A DNA stretch of 64,000 nt, from assembly GCA_031547885.1 (NCBI GenBank), contig JAVBRO010000007.1:68842-132841 (forward strand), in the 5' to 3' direction. Shown one piece after another: positions 55,062 to 63,820 of the stretch (positions are counted from its first letter, which is position 1; each line of letters starts with the position of its first letter). A program made the translations under genes and the position numbers. The notes under the pieces were generated by a model. That model was not told the DNA's origin. It saw only the letters and a program-made list of their open reading frames with translations, and made no database searches. The DNA is from UBA940 sp031547885. Its GTDB lineage: Bacteria > Bacteroidota > Bacteroidia > Bacteroidales > Rikenellaceae.

Positions 55062-56098
55062 GATCTCAGACTATTAACAGTGTCAAACAATGCTTCGATA
55101 TTCTCCGGAGAGATATCCGGCAGTATGGCTTCATGGCTCGGGGATATTACAAGGCCCGTCGGAAATATCTCCGCCAGTTCCCTCACTTTGGCGGAGACTT
55201 CGTCCGGATCGCCGCATACAAGCAGATGCTGGGCGTCGACGCCGCCGCAGAACGACACACTGCCTCCGAACTCCTCTTTCAGTCCGCGCGGCTCCATCCC
55301 TGCCGCCAACGCCTGTATCGGGTGTATTACATCCGCTCCGAGCGCTATAATGTCGGGGATCACGTCGCGTATCGAACCGCATGAGTGATAGACCACCTTT
55401 AATCCGTAACTCCTAGCCTGCGTAATGAGTTTGCCCATACCTTCGAACACCAACTCCCTGAGGCTGTCGGGAGAGACCATCAGTCCGGTCTGGCTGCCGA
55501 AGTCGTTGCCAAGCAGCACTGCGTGGACCTTGCCGCGCGTAGCTTCATAGAAGATCGCATTGGCTTTCAGGTAGAAGTCGGTTATATGGTCGATAACGGC
55601 CCTGAACATATCCGGTTCGGCCAGCATTTTTATAAGGGCAGTTTCCATTCCGAACGCCGCACAGGCATCCTGGAAATGAGCCGACCAAAGCACCCCCATC
55701 ACGGCGTAACCTTCGGGAACCTCGTCGACGATGCGGCAGCACTCGCACGGATCTATATAGAGGGACGGATCGGGCCAGTCGAAAAGTTCCACATCGGCCG
55801 GGTCGGAATAATCCTCAAAAAAACCGGGAGCAGTAAGCGTACGCCCTTCCGCCGCTCCATCCTTCTTTTTCATGAAGTCGAAAGCAGTGTAAATAGCGTC
55901 GCTGACAGGGGAATGATACGGCATCTCAACAGGCCAGACATCATCGTTGAGCCTGGCTTTAAGGGCTGCGATATCAGCCACTCCGAAGTGGCCGAACAAA
56001 GCGGGAAGTGCCACCGGATCGGGAATGCCGAGCCACGAAGCCGGCCTGTCCACCGGTCTCCGCTCTACAGTTGCTAAAAAACGCTCTATACGGTTCAT
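55058..56098 (-). CDS. UroD-fold methyltransferase-like protein
   Basis: The protein has 346 residues and starts MNRIERFLATVERRPVDRP, the usual opening of UroD-fold methyltransferase relatives. The zinc-type motif H-x-C is present at H238-S-C240 (VVYHSCGSIRDVIP). The third ligand position has ISPSHEAILPDISPENI, with a histidine (H322) instead of the cysteine seen in the 20232 protein. FCGGVDAQHLL is at 283-293. No signal peptide, so cytosolic. It lies between GH116 and RhaT in one operon. Candidate role: the substrate-specific methyltransferase passing methyl groups from an O-methylated sugar or aglycone to a corrinoid protein (inference). A HemE role is unlikely in this context. Confidence 0.7.
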   Translation of the reverse strand: MNRIERFLATVERRPVDRPASWLGIPDPVALPALFGHFGVADIAALKARLNDDVWPVEMPYHSPVSDAIYTAFDFMKKKDGAAEGRTLTAPGFFEDYSDPADVELFDWPDPSLYIDPCECCRIVDEVPEGYAVMGVLWSAHFQDACAAFGMETALIKMLAEPDMFRAVIDHITDFYLKANAIFYEATRGKVHAVLLGNDFGSQTGLMVSPDSLRELVFEGMGKLITQARSYGLKVVYHSCGSIRDVIPDIIALGADVIHPIQALAAGMEPRGLKEEFGGSVSFCGGVDAQHLLVCGDPDEVSAKVRELAEIFPTGLVISPSHEAILPDISPENIEALFDTVNSLRS

Positions 56099-56100
56099 AT

Positions 56101-58635
56101 CTACTTTTTTACTACTGTTCTATTTACGTCTATCGTGCCATGAACAACATTTACACTTGCTTTACCGCCTTTGAGAGTTACCGTGCCGAAGCCGGTTGCC
56201 GTACTCAGGAACGACGTGAAATCGCCTATGCGGGAGTCTACATACAAAGTCCTGTCGACCGCATCATAGCGCACTCCGGTAAGGGCCTGAAACATGCCGT
56301 AGCTGGCCATCGCACGGGCATACCAGTTGCCGCACTCAACCTCGTTGAATGGATTGCGGTTCGTGCCGTCGTAGCGGTCGCGGCATATGCGCACTATATC
56401 GAGCCCTTTCTCCACTTCTCCCAGATACATGAGATGCGCGGCGACCTGATATTCGATACCGGTCCACACCTCGTTGCTGTAGACGAACGGGATGGATGGT
56501 TTGCCGCCCTTCGGCCACGAACACAGCAACATCCCGCCCTCGTCGCCGAAGGCATATCCCGGCCGTTGCGGGTTATCGTGGGTCGAAAGGTCTCTCCTGA
56601 GGTTGTATTTATGGACCGACACCAGGTGGCTCCTGGTTTTATCTTCGTCCAGAGGCTCCGGAAGTCCGCATGCACGGGCCATGTTGGAGCCGAAAACTCC
56701 ATCCGAAAGGCATCCTGCGCCATATTGATACTTGGGTCCCTCTTTCACAAACAGTTCGAAAAATTCGGGGTGCATCCGGCGGTCGGGATCTTCCTGAGCG
56801 GCTTTTACCGGATCGGGCGCCTGCAAGCCGGTCCACTGAATGTTCTGGATAAAATACTCGCCGTTGAAAAGTTCCTTCTCGGTAAACGCCCTGCATAACG
56901 CATAGAGTTTTTCGTACTGCGAAACATTTTCGCCGAGGTATTTGCCCATGCGGATTATCGCCGTCAGGGCGCCAACATAGAAACTGTTATGCATTCCGTC
57001 CGATCCCCAGAACTCTATGTCGTAGGTATTGTGGTGGGGCTCCTCTATGGTTCCTTTCAGCGTGGGGTCCCATGTCCTGATACAGTAATCCATACTTTGC
57101 TTCACCTTGGGATACATCTTTCTGAGCCACGCCTTGTCGCCGCTTATGCGCCAGTCGCGGTATATTTTCATGATGCCGCCCATCTGCCCGTCGGCCGCAG
57201 CGTAGAAATCATGGTCTACCGGGCGTATCGGAAGCGCGGCACGAAAAGTCTGGTGCCCCGCCCTGTTCTGGCTCTCGCCGAACTCTGTCTCCCGCAGCGA
57301 ACGTTCGAGTTCGGGAAAGAGGTGCGGTACCGCCTGTGCATAGTTCCACACATGGGTACAACTCCCCGTACAACTTCCCCATTCATCGCCCGACCCTTCC
57401 CAGTTCCACATTCTCCCGTCATACTGCCGCAGTACGGTGGGCGATTTAAGGATGGTCAGGTTGGCCGCAACGGCCTCCACCACCTCGGCCGGAAGGGTCG
57501 AGCAGTAGAAAGTGTCGGTAAAGGCTTTCGTTTCTCGGTAAAGCCTGTCGTAATTATTGTTCACGTAACGGGCGGCGGCAGCGGCGCTGTCGAATCTGGA
57601 AGCGTACCACGGACGGTGTGTCTTATGCTCCCCGCCGGTATATTCGCGGTCGGCGCAGTTATCTTTGGGATCGGCCGGTTCTCCGCCGTAACGCAGCGTG
57701 GTTTCCGGCACATACCATGTCGTAAATACCCTGATGCGTTTTTCATCTCCGGGTTCGAGACGTACCGGCACATAAAGCGAAGCGCCCGGAGCATTCTTTT
57801 CCACCGCTTCGACTGCTGATATCTTTCCATCTTTCAGGTCGTTCCACACCATTGTGATCGGATCGAACCAGCCGCCCCGGAACCAACAGCAATTGACTGT
57901 TGCCGCAGGGTCGTCCACGCATACGGCGAACTGCCCCTCATGCCATGGCTCGTCTTCGGTTCCTGTCTGAGAAAGCACGAAACCCTTATCTGTCGGGACG
58001 ATCGAATTGACGCCCCTGTGGGCTGCCGCCATAAAGTTGCGGGAGTTGAACGAAAAGACCATTTCAAGCGCCTGCCCGCTGCGGTTGTGCAGCGTATATT
58101 CGAGTATGCCTGTCGGCAGCGACGAATCGTCGGCGTTAGTGGGAATGAACGGACTCCATGCCCTCAGCGTCACATCGACCGGAATATCCCGGTCCTTAAG
58201 GTCGATGACGGCGAACGGAAATCCGGCGGAAAAAGTGCATGAAGTGTAGCGCGGCAGGCCCCAGTTGGCTCCGCTCGCACCGTATGCCGACGCTCCTATC
58301 TGAGCCCATCCCCTGCGCCCTGTACGGCGCCAACCCGGAACCGGCCCTTCAAGCACCTTAGTGCCGTTTTCAATGCCTTTGACATGCAGGACGGCGAACA
58401 TTCCGGGCTCATTGTTCTCTTCAGGGCAGTTGCGGACCGACAAATTGGATATCATGCCGGTACCCTCTATGCAATACATACCGGCGCCTATACCTCCTAG
58501 GGGAAAAGCTATGCGGGCAAGATTATCGCCGCTGTAGTAACCGCCGTATTCGCGGCTGTGCGCATCGATATGGAAAAGGAGGAACGCAAGCAGTGCTGCG
58601 CAAAACGCTTTACAGTATATTTTCGATTTCATCAT
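56101..58635 (-). CDS. GH116-family glycoside hydrolase
   Basis: The protein has 844 residues with a signal peptide (FCAALLAFLLFHIDAHS). The GH116/glucosylceramidase-type layout is clear: an N-terminal beta domain (NLARIAFPLGGIGAGMYCIE), then the helical barrel with MWNWEGSGDEWGSCTGSCTH (WEG glutamate as likely nucleophile), VWNYAQAVPHLFPELERSL, and FWGSDGMHNSFYVGALTAI (likely acid/base Asp). The end has NEVWTGIEYQVAAHLMYLG and GNWYARAMASYGMFQALTG. GH116 enzymes act on beta-glucosides, beta-xylosides or beta-N-acetylglucosaminides. It starts 33 bases after the 58669 gene, inside the LacI-controlled operon. Confidence 0.85.
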   Translation of the reverse strand: MMKSKIYCKAFCAALLAFLLFHIDAHSREYGGYYSGDNLARIAFPLGGIGAGMYCIEGTGMISNLSVRNCPEENNEPGMFAVLHVKGIENGTKVLEGPVPGWRRTGRRGWAQIGASAYGASGANWGLPRYTSCTFSAGFPFAVIDLKDRDIPVDVTLRAWSPFIPTNADDSSLPTGILEYTLHNRSGQALEMVFSFNSRNFMAAAHRGVNSIVPTDKGFVLSQTGTEDEPWHEGQFAVCVDDPAATVNCCWFRGGWFDPITMVWNDLKDGKISAVEAVEKNAPGASLYVPVRLEPGDEKRIRVFTTWYVPETTLRYGGEPADPKDNCADREYTGGEHKTHRPWYASRFDSAAAAARYVNNNYDRLYRETKAFTDTFYCSTLPAEVVEAVAANLTILKSPTVLRQYDGRMWNWEGSGDEWGSCTGSCTHVWNYAQAVPHLFPELERSLRETEFGESQNRAGHQTFRAALPIRPVDHDFYAAADGQMGGIMKIYRDWRISGDKAWLRKMYPKVKQSMDYCIRTWDPTLKGTIEEPHHNTYDIEFWGSDGMHNSFYVGALTAIIRMGKYLGENVSQYEKLYALCRAFTEKELFNGEYFIQNIQWTGLQAPDPVKAAQEDPDRRMHPEFFELFVKEGPKYQYGAGCLSDGVFGSNMARACGLPEPLDEDKTRSHLVSVHKYNLRRDLSTHDNPQRPGYAFGDEGGMLLCSWPKGGKPSIPFVYSNEVWTGIEYQVAAHLMYLGEVEKGLDIVRICRDRYDGTNRNPFNEVECGNWYARAMASYGMFQALTGVRYDAVDRTLYVDSRIGDFTSFLSTATGFGTVTLKGGKASVNVVHGTIDVNRTVVKK

Positions 58636-58668
58636 TTCCTTCAGGTTACAGGGTTATGCGGAACAAAT

Positions 58669-59913
58669 TCATTTGCGGTCGTTGAACTCTTTGACCGCAT
58701 CGAACATAGCTATGATATTTTGAGGCGGAACGTCCGGCATGATGTTATGTATCGTGTTGAATACATAGCCGGACCCCTCGCTGAGAACTTCGAGGCGTTC
58801 GAGTACCTGCATGCGCACCTGCTCGGGAGTACCGGCATTCAGCATGCCGACATTTTCGATACCGGCGCCCCAGAATGTGCAGGACGAGCCGAACTCTTTT
58901 TTCAGGTCGCGGAAACCCATCCCCCTGCAGTTTGTCTGCACCGGGTTGAATATTTCTATCCCGGCATCTATCAGGTCCGGCATAAGCTGGCTTATCGCCC
59001 CGCATGAATGAAGGAAAACATGCATATTGCTATGACTGCGGATATATTCGCATATCTGGCGGTGCCGCGGTTTGAAAAACTGTCTATACATGTCGGGGCT
59101 CATGAATGGGCCGGAGGTCATACCGAGATCATCTCCGAGCCGGATAACGTCCACCAGGTCCCCTACGGCCGCGCATACCTTTTCGAGAGTCTCCAGATGC
59201 CGCTCTAGCAATTTATCCAGAAGCCTCTCGACATTATCCGCCTCGCAAACGAGGTCCATCAGCCAATTGTCGAGCCGGCGAAGGAATGAGCCCCATTCGA
59301 ACAGATTGCATCCGCAGACCAGCATAAGGGCCCTGTCGGTCTCATTTCTGAGTTTAAGAGTATTCTCCCTCAGCTTCTTATAAAAATCGGGATCCCCGGC
59401 GTGATCCCATGGACTGTGTACGTGACGCGACCACATCACTTTGTTCATCCGGTCGCCCAGATCGGAGTAATCCGACGGATAGCCGTCGGCATATGGAAAA
59501 TACGCCTGGTCGAAGAAGGTCGCTCCAACAGGCATCACCGACAGCACTCTGCCATGTTCATCGTAAGTGGCCCAGGATCCGTCTGGACGCCGCATCGGAC
59601 GATACCATTGCGGATAAAAAGCCTGCGCTCCGTTGCACATAGCGACCGGATACCAATCTTCCGGAGCGGAGTTGAACGTGCGTCCTATATCGACCACATC
59701 GACACCAAAAGCATCGAGGACCGCATCGTCGGGCTGGGCCAGTTGCTGCACGACATCATATATGAGCGTCGGCAGCTCGAACCCCATGTGTTTTACAAGG
59801 TTGGAATATGCGATCGCCGATATTCCGGAACTGGGCGTCGACCCCATATCGACAGGCACACGGTCAACCGGGCGGTGCTCTATGGCGGCAAGTACTCTTT
59901 CTCTCGATGTCAT
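58669..59913 (-). CDS. UroD-fold methyltransferase-like protein (long form)
   Basis: The protein has 414 residues, about 70 longer than typical UroD-fold methyltransferases. It opens MTSRERVLAAIEHRPVDRVP. The H-x-C motif is at H302-S-C304 (FLHSCGAISQLMP), and the third-ligand region reads FNTIHNIMPDVPPQNIIAMF, with histidine, as in the 55058 protein. The insert (about 75-215) contains a cysteine pair (VCGCNLFEW) and an aromatic, acidic segment. Its start overlaps the next upstream gene by 4 bases. It is a cytosolic candidate methyltransferase for a methoxyl-bearing sugar or aglycone. Confidence 0.7.
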   Translation of the reverse strand: MTSRERVLAAIEHRPVDRVPVDMGSTPSSGISAIAYSNLVKHMGFELPTLIYDVVQQLAQPDDAVLDAFGVDVVDIGRTFNSAPEDWYPVAMCNGAQAFYPQWYRPMRRPDGSWATYDEHGRVLSVMPVGATFFDQAYFPYADGYPSDYSDLGDRMNKVMWSRHVHSPWDHAGDPDFYKKLRENTLKLRNETDRALMLVCGCNLFEWGSFLRRLDNWLMDLVCEADNVERLLDKLLERHLETLEKVCAAVGDLVDVIRLGDDLGMTSGPFMSPDMYRQFFKPRHRQICEYIRSHSNMHVFLHSCGAISQLMPDLIDAGIEIFNPVQTNCRGMGFRDLKKEFGSSCTFWGAGIENVGMLNAGTPEQVRMQVLERLEVLSEGSGYVFNTIHNIMPDVPPQNIIAMFDAVKEFNDRK

Positions 59914-60785
59914 CTTATATGTTTTTCACTCATTTCAATGATCGCGGCAACATCTTTGGATGTTACTATACCTGCCCCGGCATCGATGTTGCACGGCGTC
60001 AGCCCGTAGCGGATGTTCAGGGCAAGTTGGACGACAGGATAGAAGCCCTGCACATAGGGCTGTTGGTCGACTGTAAAGCGTATGTATCCCTCCGCTATCA
60101 GTTCGAGGATCGTCGGCGAAAGATCGAATCCGGCGATAATAATATCCCGGCGGCCCAGATGCCTGACTGCCAGGCCGGCTCCTTCCGTATCGGCCTGCCC
60201 GGTGGCAATAATAACTTCGATGTGCGGATTTTCCTCCAGCATGTTGGTAACGCGGGCGAACGAGGTTTCGACCTCGGCCGAGGTAATAAGACCTAGATAA
60301 TCAGGGTTTCTGGCATTGAGTACTGACATTGCCCCCTCGGCGCGTTTTTCGAGGGCCTCCACACCCTCGTCATGCTGTGTGACGAGCACCGTCGATCCGA
60401 CCGGAACTTCGTTTGCGATCCGGTCGGCAAGTTTCCGCCCCGCCTGCAGGAAATCTTGTTGCGTATATGCCAAATGCGCTCCCCGCCCCATGCTTGCATC
60501 CATATTGTACGCCACTACGGGAACTCCCTGGGAAACGGCGTAAGCGATAGCCTCTTTGTTGGCCTCCGGATCTACTATATCAACCGCAATTCCGTCAATG
60601 CCGTCATCCACCGATTCACAGATCAGGCGGTTGACAGTGTCGGTATCTGATCCTTCGTCGCCCATGAAGCGTACGTCGACATCCATAATGGCCGCCGCAT
60701 CGGACATCCCTTTCTTCACCGGGATGAAAAAATCCTCGCCGATGAACACCCCTATGAAATCTATCTTAAGACGTCTGTTCTGCAT
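59910..60785 (-). CDS. Sugar-binding protein-like (Peripla_BP type) cytosolic protein
   Basis: The protein has 291 residues and belongs to the ribose-binding-protein/LacI-core fold (KIDFIGVFIGEDFFIPVKKG, IDGIAVDIVDPEANKEAI, VVAYNMDASMG, DIIIAGFDLSPTILELIAEG, FTVDQQPYVQGFYP). Unlike periplasmic binding proteins it has no signal peptide, and unlike LacI it has no DNA-binding head. No ABC transporter gene is near. It overlaps the MFS gene by 20 bases and the UroD-fold gene by 4, so it is made together with them. It could be a cytosolic ligand-binding adaptor, a sugar mutarotase-like helper or a sensor; none of these is proven. Confidence 0.7.
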   Translation of the reverse strand: MQNRRLKIDFIGVFIGEDFFIPVKKGMSDAAAIMDVDVRFMGDEGSDTDTVNRLICESVDDGIDGIAVDIVDPEANKEAIAYAVSQGVPVVAYNMDASMGRGAHLAYTQQDFLQAGRKLADRIANEVPVGSTVLVTQHDEGVEALEKRAEGAMSVLNARNPDYLGLITSAEVETSFARVTNMLEENPHIEVIIATGQADTEGAGLAVRHLGRRDIIIAGFDLSPTILELIAEGYIRFTVDQQPYVQGFYPVVQLALNIRYGLTPCNIDAGAGIVTSKDVAAIIEMSEKHIR

Positions 60786-61998
60786 AGCTGTCGTTTTTAA
60801 TTCTTGGCGCCACTACTAATATCAGGAATACCACGCAGAGCATCAGCACCGCCAAGGCGCCTGTTTGTCCGCCAAAAAGGTCGGCACCGACGCCCATCAG
60901 CAGCGGGAACAGCGCTCCGCCCGACAGAGCCATTATCATCAATCCCGACACCTCGTTACTGCGGTCGGGCATGCGCAGCAGAGCCTGTGAGAGCATTATA
61001 GAGAATAGGTTGGCATTTCCCAGACCGATCAGGGCTATACAGGAGTAGATTAACCATACCGACTGAGCGAAAAACAATCCGGCTACACCGGCAGCAGTGA
61101 TCATCGTACTGATGAAAAATATCTTTTTAGCCGCAAATTTCGCAAGTATCCAGATACCGGCCAGGCATCCCAGTATACGCATCAGAAAATAGGCGCTCGC
61201 AGCGTAACCTGTGGACAAAAGGGGCATGCTGGTACGCTCGCTCAGTAGTTTCGGCGCGGTCGTGTTTATGCCCACATCTGTCCCGACGTGAACCAGCAGT
61301 CCCAGAAACAGCACAAGGATCAAGGGGTCTCTTAGCAGCCGGAAGCAGCCGGCGAACGAAGAAGCCTTGTCGGGCTTCTGACGCGGCATTTTGGTCAGCG
61401 ACATGCAGACCAGCGCGAGAAGCGTAATGACGGCGAACCCTGCGAATATTATCTTCCAGTCGCCGGTATTCACAGCAAGCCATGTAACCGCTATAGGCGC
61501 ACCGAACGACGCTATTGCCTTGATGGATTGTCCCAGCGTAAGACTGCTCGGCAATCGGTCGGGATTGACTATGCTGGCCAGCAGTGGGTTGAGCGACACC
61601 TGCAGCAACGTATTACCTATCCCTATCAATGAAAATGACAAAAGCATCATGCCGAATGTATAATCAACGCAGGGTATTACCAGCGCGACCAGCGTTATGG
61701 CCAGGCTTATGATGACCGTGTTGCGCCTTCCTATGGAGTTCATCAGCATCCCTGTCGGAACGGCGAGAATGAAGAACCATAAGAACACCATGAAAGGCAG
61801 CAGGTTTGTCAACGTATCCGACAGATCGAAATCCGCTTTCACATAGTTGGCGGCAATCCCCACGAGGTCGCATACCCCCATTACGAAGAAAGCCACCATA
61901 ACGGGAACGAGTTTCATGGCTGTACTTTTGGACATGTTTTTCGGTTTTTTCGGTTTATTATCGTCTGTATCTTTCGGGACAAGTGCTGTCCGCGTCAT
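60766..61998 (-). CDS. MFS sugar transporter (FucP-like)
   Basis: The protein has 410 residues with twelve membrane helices. It resembles the FucP/GluP-like MFS group of Bacteroidota: FFVMGVCDLVGIAANYVKAD, FLWFFILAVPTGMLMNSIGR, LIGIGNTLLQVSLNPLL and LIGLGNANLFSIMLSQALL. It likely imports a monosaccharide, probably a 6-deoxyhexose, with protons. An ATG at 61935 (MSKSTAMKLV) may be the true start, since the first 21 residues are charged and unlike the family. It is the first gene of the large operon, just behind a LacI-type operator at 62035-62048. Confidence 0.8.
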   Translation of the reverse strand: MTRTALVPKDTDDNKPKKPKNMSKSTAMKLVPVMVAFFVMGVCDLVGIAANYVKADFDLSDTLTNLLPFMVFLWFFILAVPTGMLMNSIGRRNTVIISLAITLVALVIPCVDYTFGMMLLSFSLIGIGNTLLQVSLNPLLASIVNPDRLPSSLTLGQSIKAIASFGAPIAVTWLAVNTGDWKIIFAGFAVITLLALVCMSLTKMPRQKPDKASSFAGCFRLLRDPLILVLFLGLLVHVGTDVGINTTAPKLLSERTSMPLLSTGYAASAYFLMRILGCLAGIWILAKFAAKKIFFISTMITAAGVAGLFFAQSVWLIYSCIALIGLGNANLFSIMLSQALLRMPDRSNEVSGLMIMALSGGALFPLLMGVGADLFGGQTGALAVLMLCVVFLILVVAPRIKNDSYAEQTS

Positions 61999-62034
61999 TG
62001 GTTTGCCCGGAATAACCCTATCCGCATAGATTTA

Positions 62035-62048
62035 CTATATCGTTTTAG
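62035..62048. promoter_or_regulatory. LacI-type operator upstream of the MFS operon
   Basis: CTATATCGTTTTAG matches the palindrome at 48396 at 12 of 14 positions, including the central CG and the complete GTTTTAG half. It lies 36 bases before the MFS start at 61998. Confidence 0.6.
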
Positions 62049-62727
62049 TTAATTGTGAAAAAAAATATGCAGAAGCAGCTTGCATCGATTCAGGCTAATA
62101 TATCTCATCATGTATTGTATGTTAAATCCAAAATAACATTTACAGCATCGATGCATATCCAAATCCATATGGAGTATTAACGTCAGCAGATCCGGGCGTG
62201 CAAGGATCAGAGTATGTAAATTGCGATCTAATTCCCTGCAAACAAAAAATTTAACATGAAAAGACGTTGTCCTGGGCGTAGTATTCAGTCGCAAGTAAAT
62301 ATTTTTTATTCATTAAAACAAGTTTTTTAACAAAAAAAATATTTATGTGCTAAATCATTTTAATTAGGTCCATATAACATTATATGAGGAATATTTGATC
62401 AAATATAGTTTACAATAATTAACAATGCAGTTATGAGTTTAAATGACATGCAATAATCTTCATATATTTAATCATCTGTATATCTGAATTATAAAGATAC
62501 AAATTAAGACAAAATGTTTCGATAATATGTAATTAAATTGTTTTAGCTAAAAATGCATTTTTTGATATTTCTGTTTGTTTATTCAATAAAATATACATAC
62601 CTTGCGATTGGCAACGATCTTCATTTCTACGATTAATTATCAAAATTACAGCGTTTTAATTGCTGTTGTCTGTTTAGTTGTAATGAGTCCCGGATACGGT
62701 TATTTATGTTCCGGTGTGGGTTGTTAG

Positions 62728-62741
62728 CTAAAACGAATTTC
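62728..62741. promoter_or_regulatory. LacI-type operator half-site at the lacI start
   Basis: CTAAAACGAATTTC keeps the full left half CTAAAACG of the operator and 2 more matching bases. It ends 7 bases before the lacI ATG, a position that fits negative autoregulation. Confidence 0.5.
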
Positions 62742-62748
62742 CTTATTT

Positions 62749-63768
62749 ATGTCGATTATAAAAAAAACTTCTCTCAAAGATATCGCCGCAAAAGCGGGCG
62801 TATCTCCGGCACTGGTTTCATTCGTACTGAACGGCAAGGGGCGTGAACACCGTGTTGGCGAACAAACCATCAAGCACGTGATAAAAGTGGCCGAGGAGAT
62901 GAATTACCAGCCTAATGTAGCTGCCAAAAGCCTGCGAAGCGGGAAAAGCAGGGCCTTGGGCGTAGTATTGTCGGACATCTCCAACCCATTTTTCGCCCAG
63001 ACAGCGAGGGGGATCGAAGACGCTGCCGCGAAAAGAGGATATACAGTACTGTTCGGCAGTTCGGACGAATATGCTCCAAAAATGGACCTTGTGGTATCGA
63101 GTTTGTTGAACCGCAGCGTCGACGGCCTTATAATAGTTCCCTGCGAGGGATCGGAAGATACGATAAGAGAGCTCGTAAGAAACGATGTTCCCATTGTTCT
63201 TTTTGACAGACCCATGAGGGATATGAACGTAAGCAGTGTTTCGATGAATAATTATGCTGCATCGCATAAGGCAGTATTGCATCTGATCGGGTCGGGATTC
63301 AAAAAAGTGGGTATGATTGCATACGATATCGAGCTGGCTCATATGCAGGATCGTGTCAGGGGTTACAGCGACGCGATGGAGGAGAGCGGTAAAAAGTCCG
63401 ATATAACTATCGGGTACGTTAAAATATCAGACCCGTACAAAATGGCACGGAAGATAATCCCCAGGCTTATCGACAGCGGTGTGGACGCTCTCTTCCTGGC
63501 TACCAATACCATATCTCTCGCATGTCTGCATGCTATAAAAGAAATAGGTATAAAGATTCCGGGCCAGATGGGGATTCTCGGATTCGACGGCAACGACGCT
63601 TTCAATCTGTTCTATTCCCCCATCTCATATGTAGAGCAGCCTATCCCCACCCTTGCCAATAAAGTAGTAGAAGTTATGATAGAGAAACTTGAAAACAGGA
63701 TGGCGCTTGTCAACAACGTTCAGATCGAAGGAAAACTCGTAATAAGAGACTCTTCGCTCCGCCGTTAA
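62749..63768 (+). CDS. LacI-family transcription regulator
   Basis: The protein has 339 residues. The LacI helix-turn-helix and hinge are at 8-60 (TSLKDIAAKAGVSPALVSFV, then AAKSLRSGKSRALGVVLSDI with the hinge residues). The sugar-binding core covers about 65-330 (NPFFAQTARGIEDAAAKRGY, VDGLIIVPCEGSED, VPIVLFDRPM, GILGFDGNDAFNLFYSPISY). The DNA half-site CTAAAACG is repeated near the MFS operon, GH172 operon, its own start and fucI, so this protein is the likely repressor of all four. Inducer probably a 6-deoxy sugar or its phosphate; unproven. Confidence 0.9.
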   Translation: MSIIKKTSLKDIAAKAGVSPALVSFVLNGKGREHRVGEQTIKHVIKVAEEMNYQPNVAAKSLRSGKSRALGVVLSDISNPFFAQTARGIEDAAAKRGYTVLFGSSDEYAPKMDLVVSSLLNRSVDGLIIVPCEGSEDTIRELVRNDVPIVLFDRPMRDMNVSSVSMNNYAASHKAVLHLIGSGFKKVGMIAYDIELAHMQDRVRGYSDAMEESGKKSDITIGYVKISDPYKMARKIIPRLIDSGVDALFLATNTISLACLHAIKEIGIKIPGQMGILGFDGNDAFNLFYSPISYVEQPIPTLANKVVEVMIEKLENRMALVNNVQIEGKLVIRDSSLRR

Positions 63769-63783
63769 AAATTTAGGTTATAG

Positions 63784-63797
63784 CTAAAACGATACAG
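63784..63797. promoter_or_regulatory. LacI-type operator between lacI and fucI
   Basis: CTAAAACGATACAG matches the operator palindrome at 11 of 14 positions, with the left half complete. It lies 23 bases before the fucI ATG and 15 bases after the lacI stop. Confidence 0.55.
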
Positions 63798-63820
63798 CAA
63801 ACTTAATAAAAATGTAAATT

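Larger units (their letters stand above)
61999..62748. other. 750-bp AT-rich divergent regulatory region
   Basis: There is no gene in these 750 bases. Both divergent units (MFS operon to the left, lacI to the right) begin here. It holds LacI-type operator matches at 62035-62048 and 62728-62741, a weaker one at 62350-62363 (CTAAATCATTTTAA, 11 of 14 matches), and a perfect 12-base palindrome TTTTAGCTAAAA at 62541-62552 made of the same half sites facing outward. The stretch from 62300 to 62600 is strongly AT-rich. Confidence 0.6.

Noticed and set aside
62260..62292. Short stretch resembling the LacI text LGVVLSD (here VLGVVFSRK), perhaps a lost second lacI
   Set aside because: Only about nine codons match, stops surround it, and chance or a local duplication cannot be told apart.
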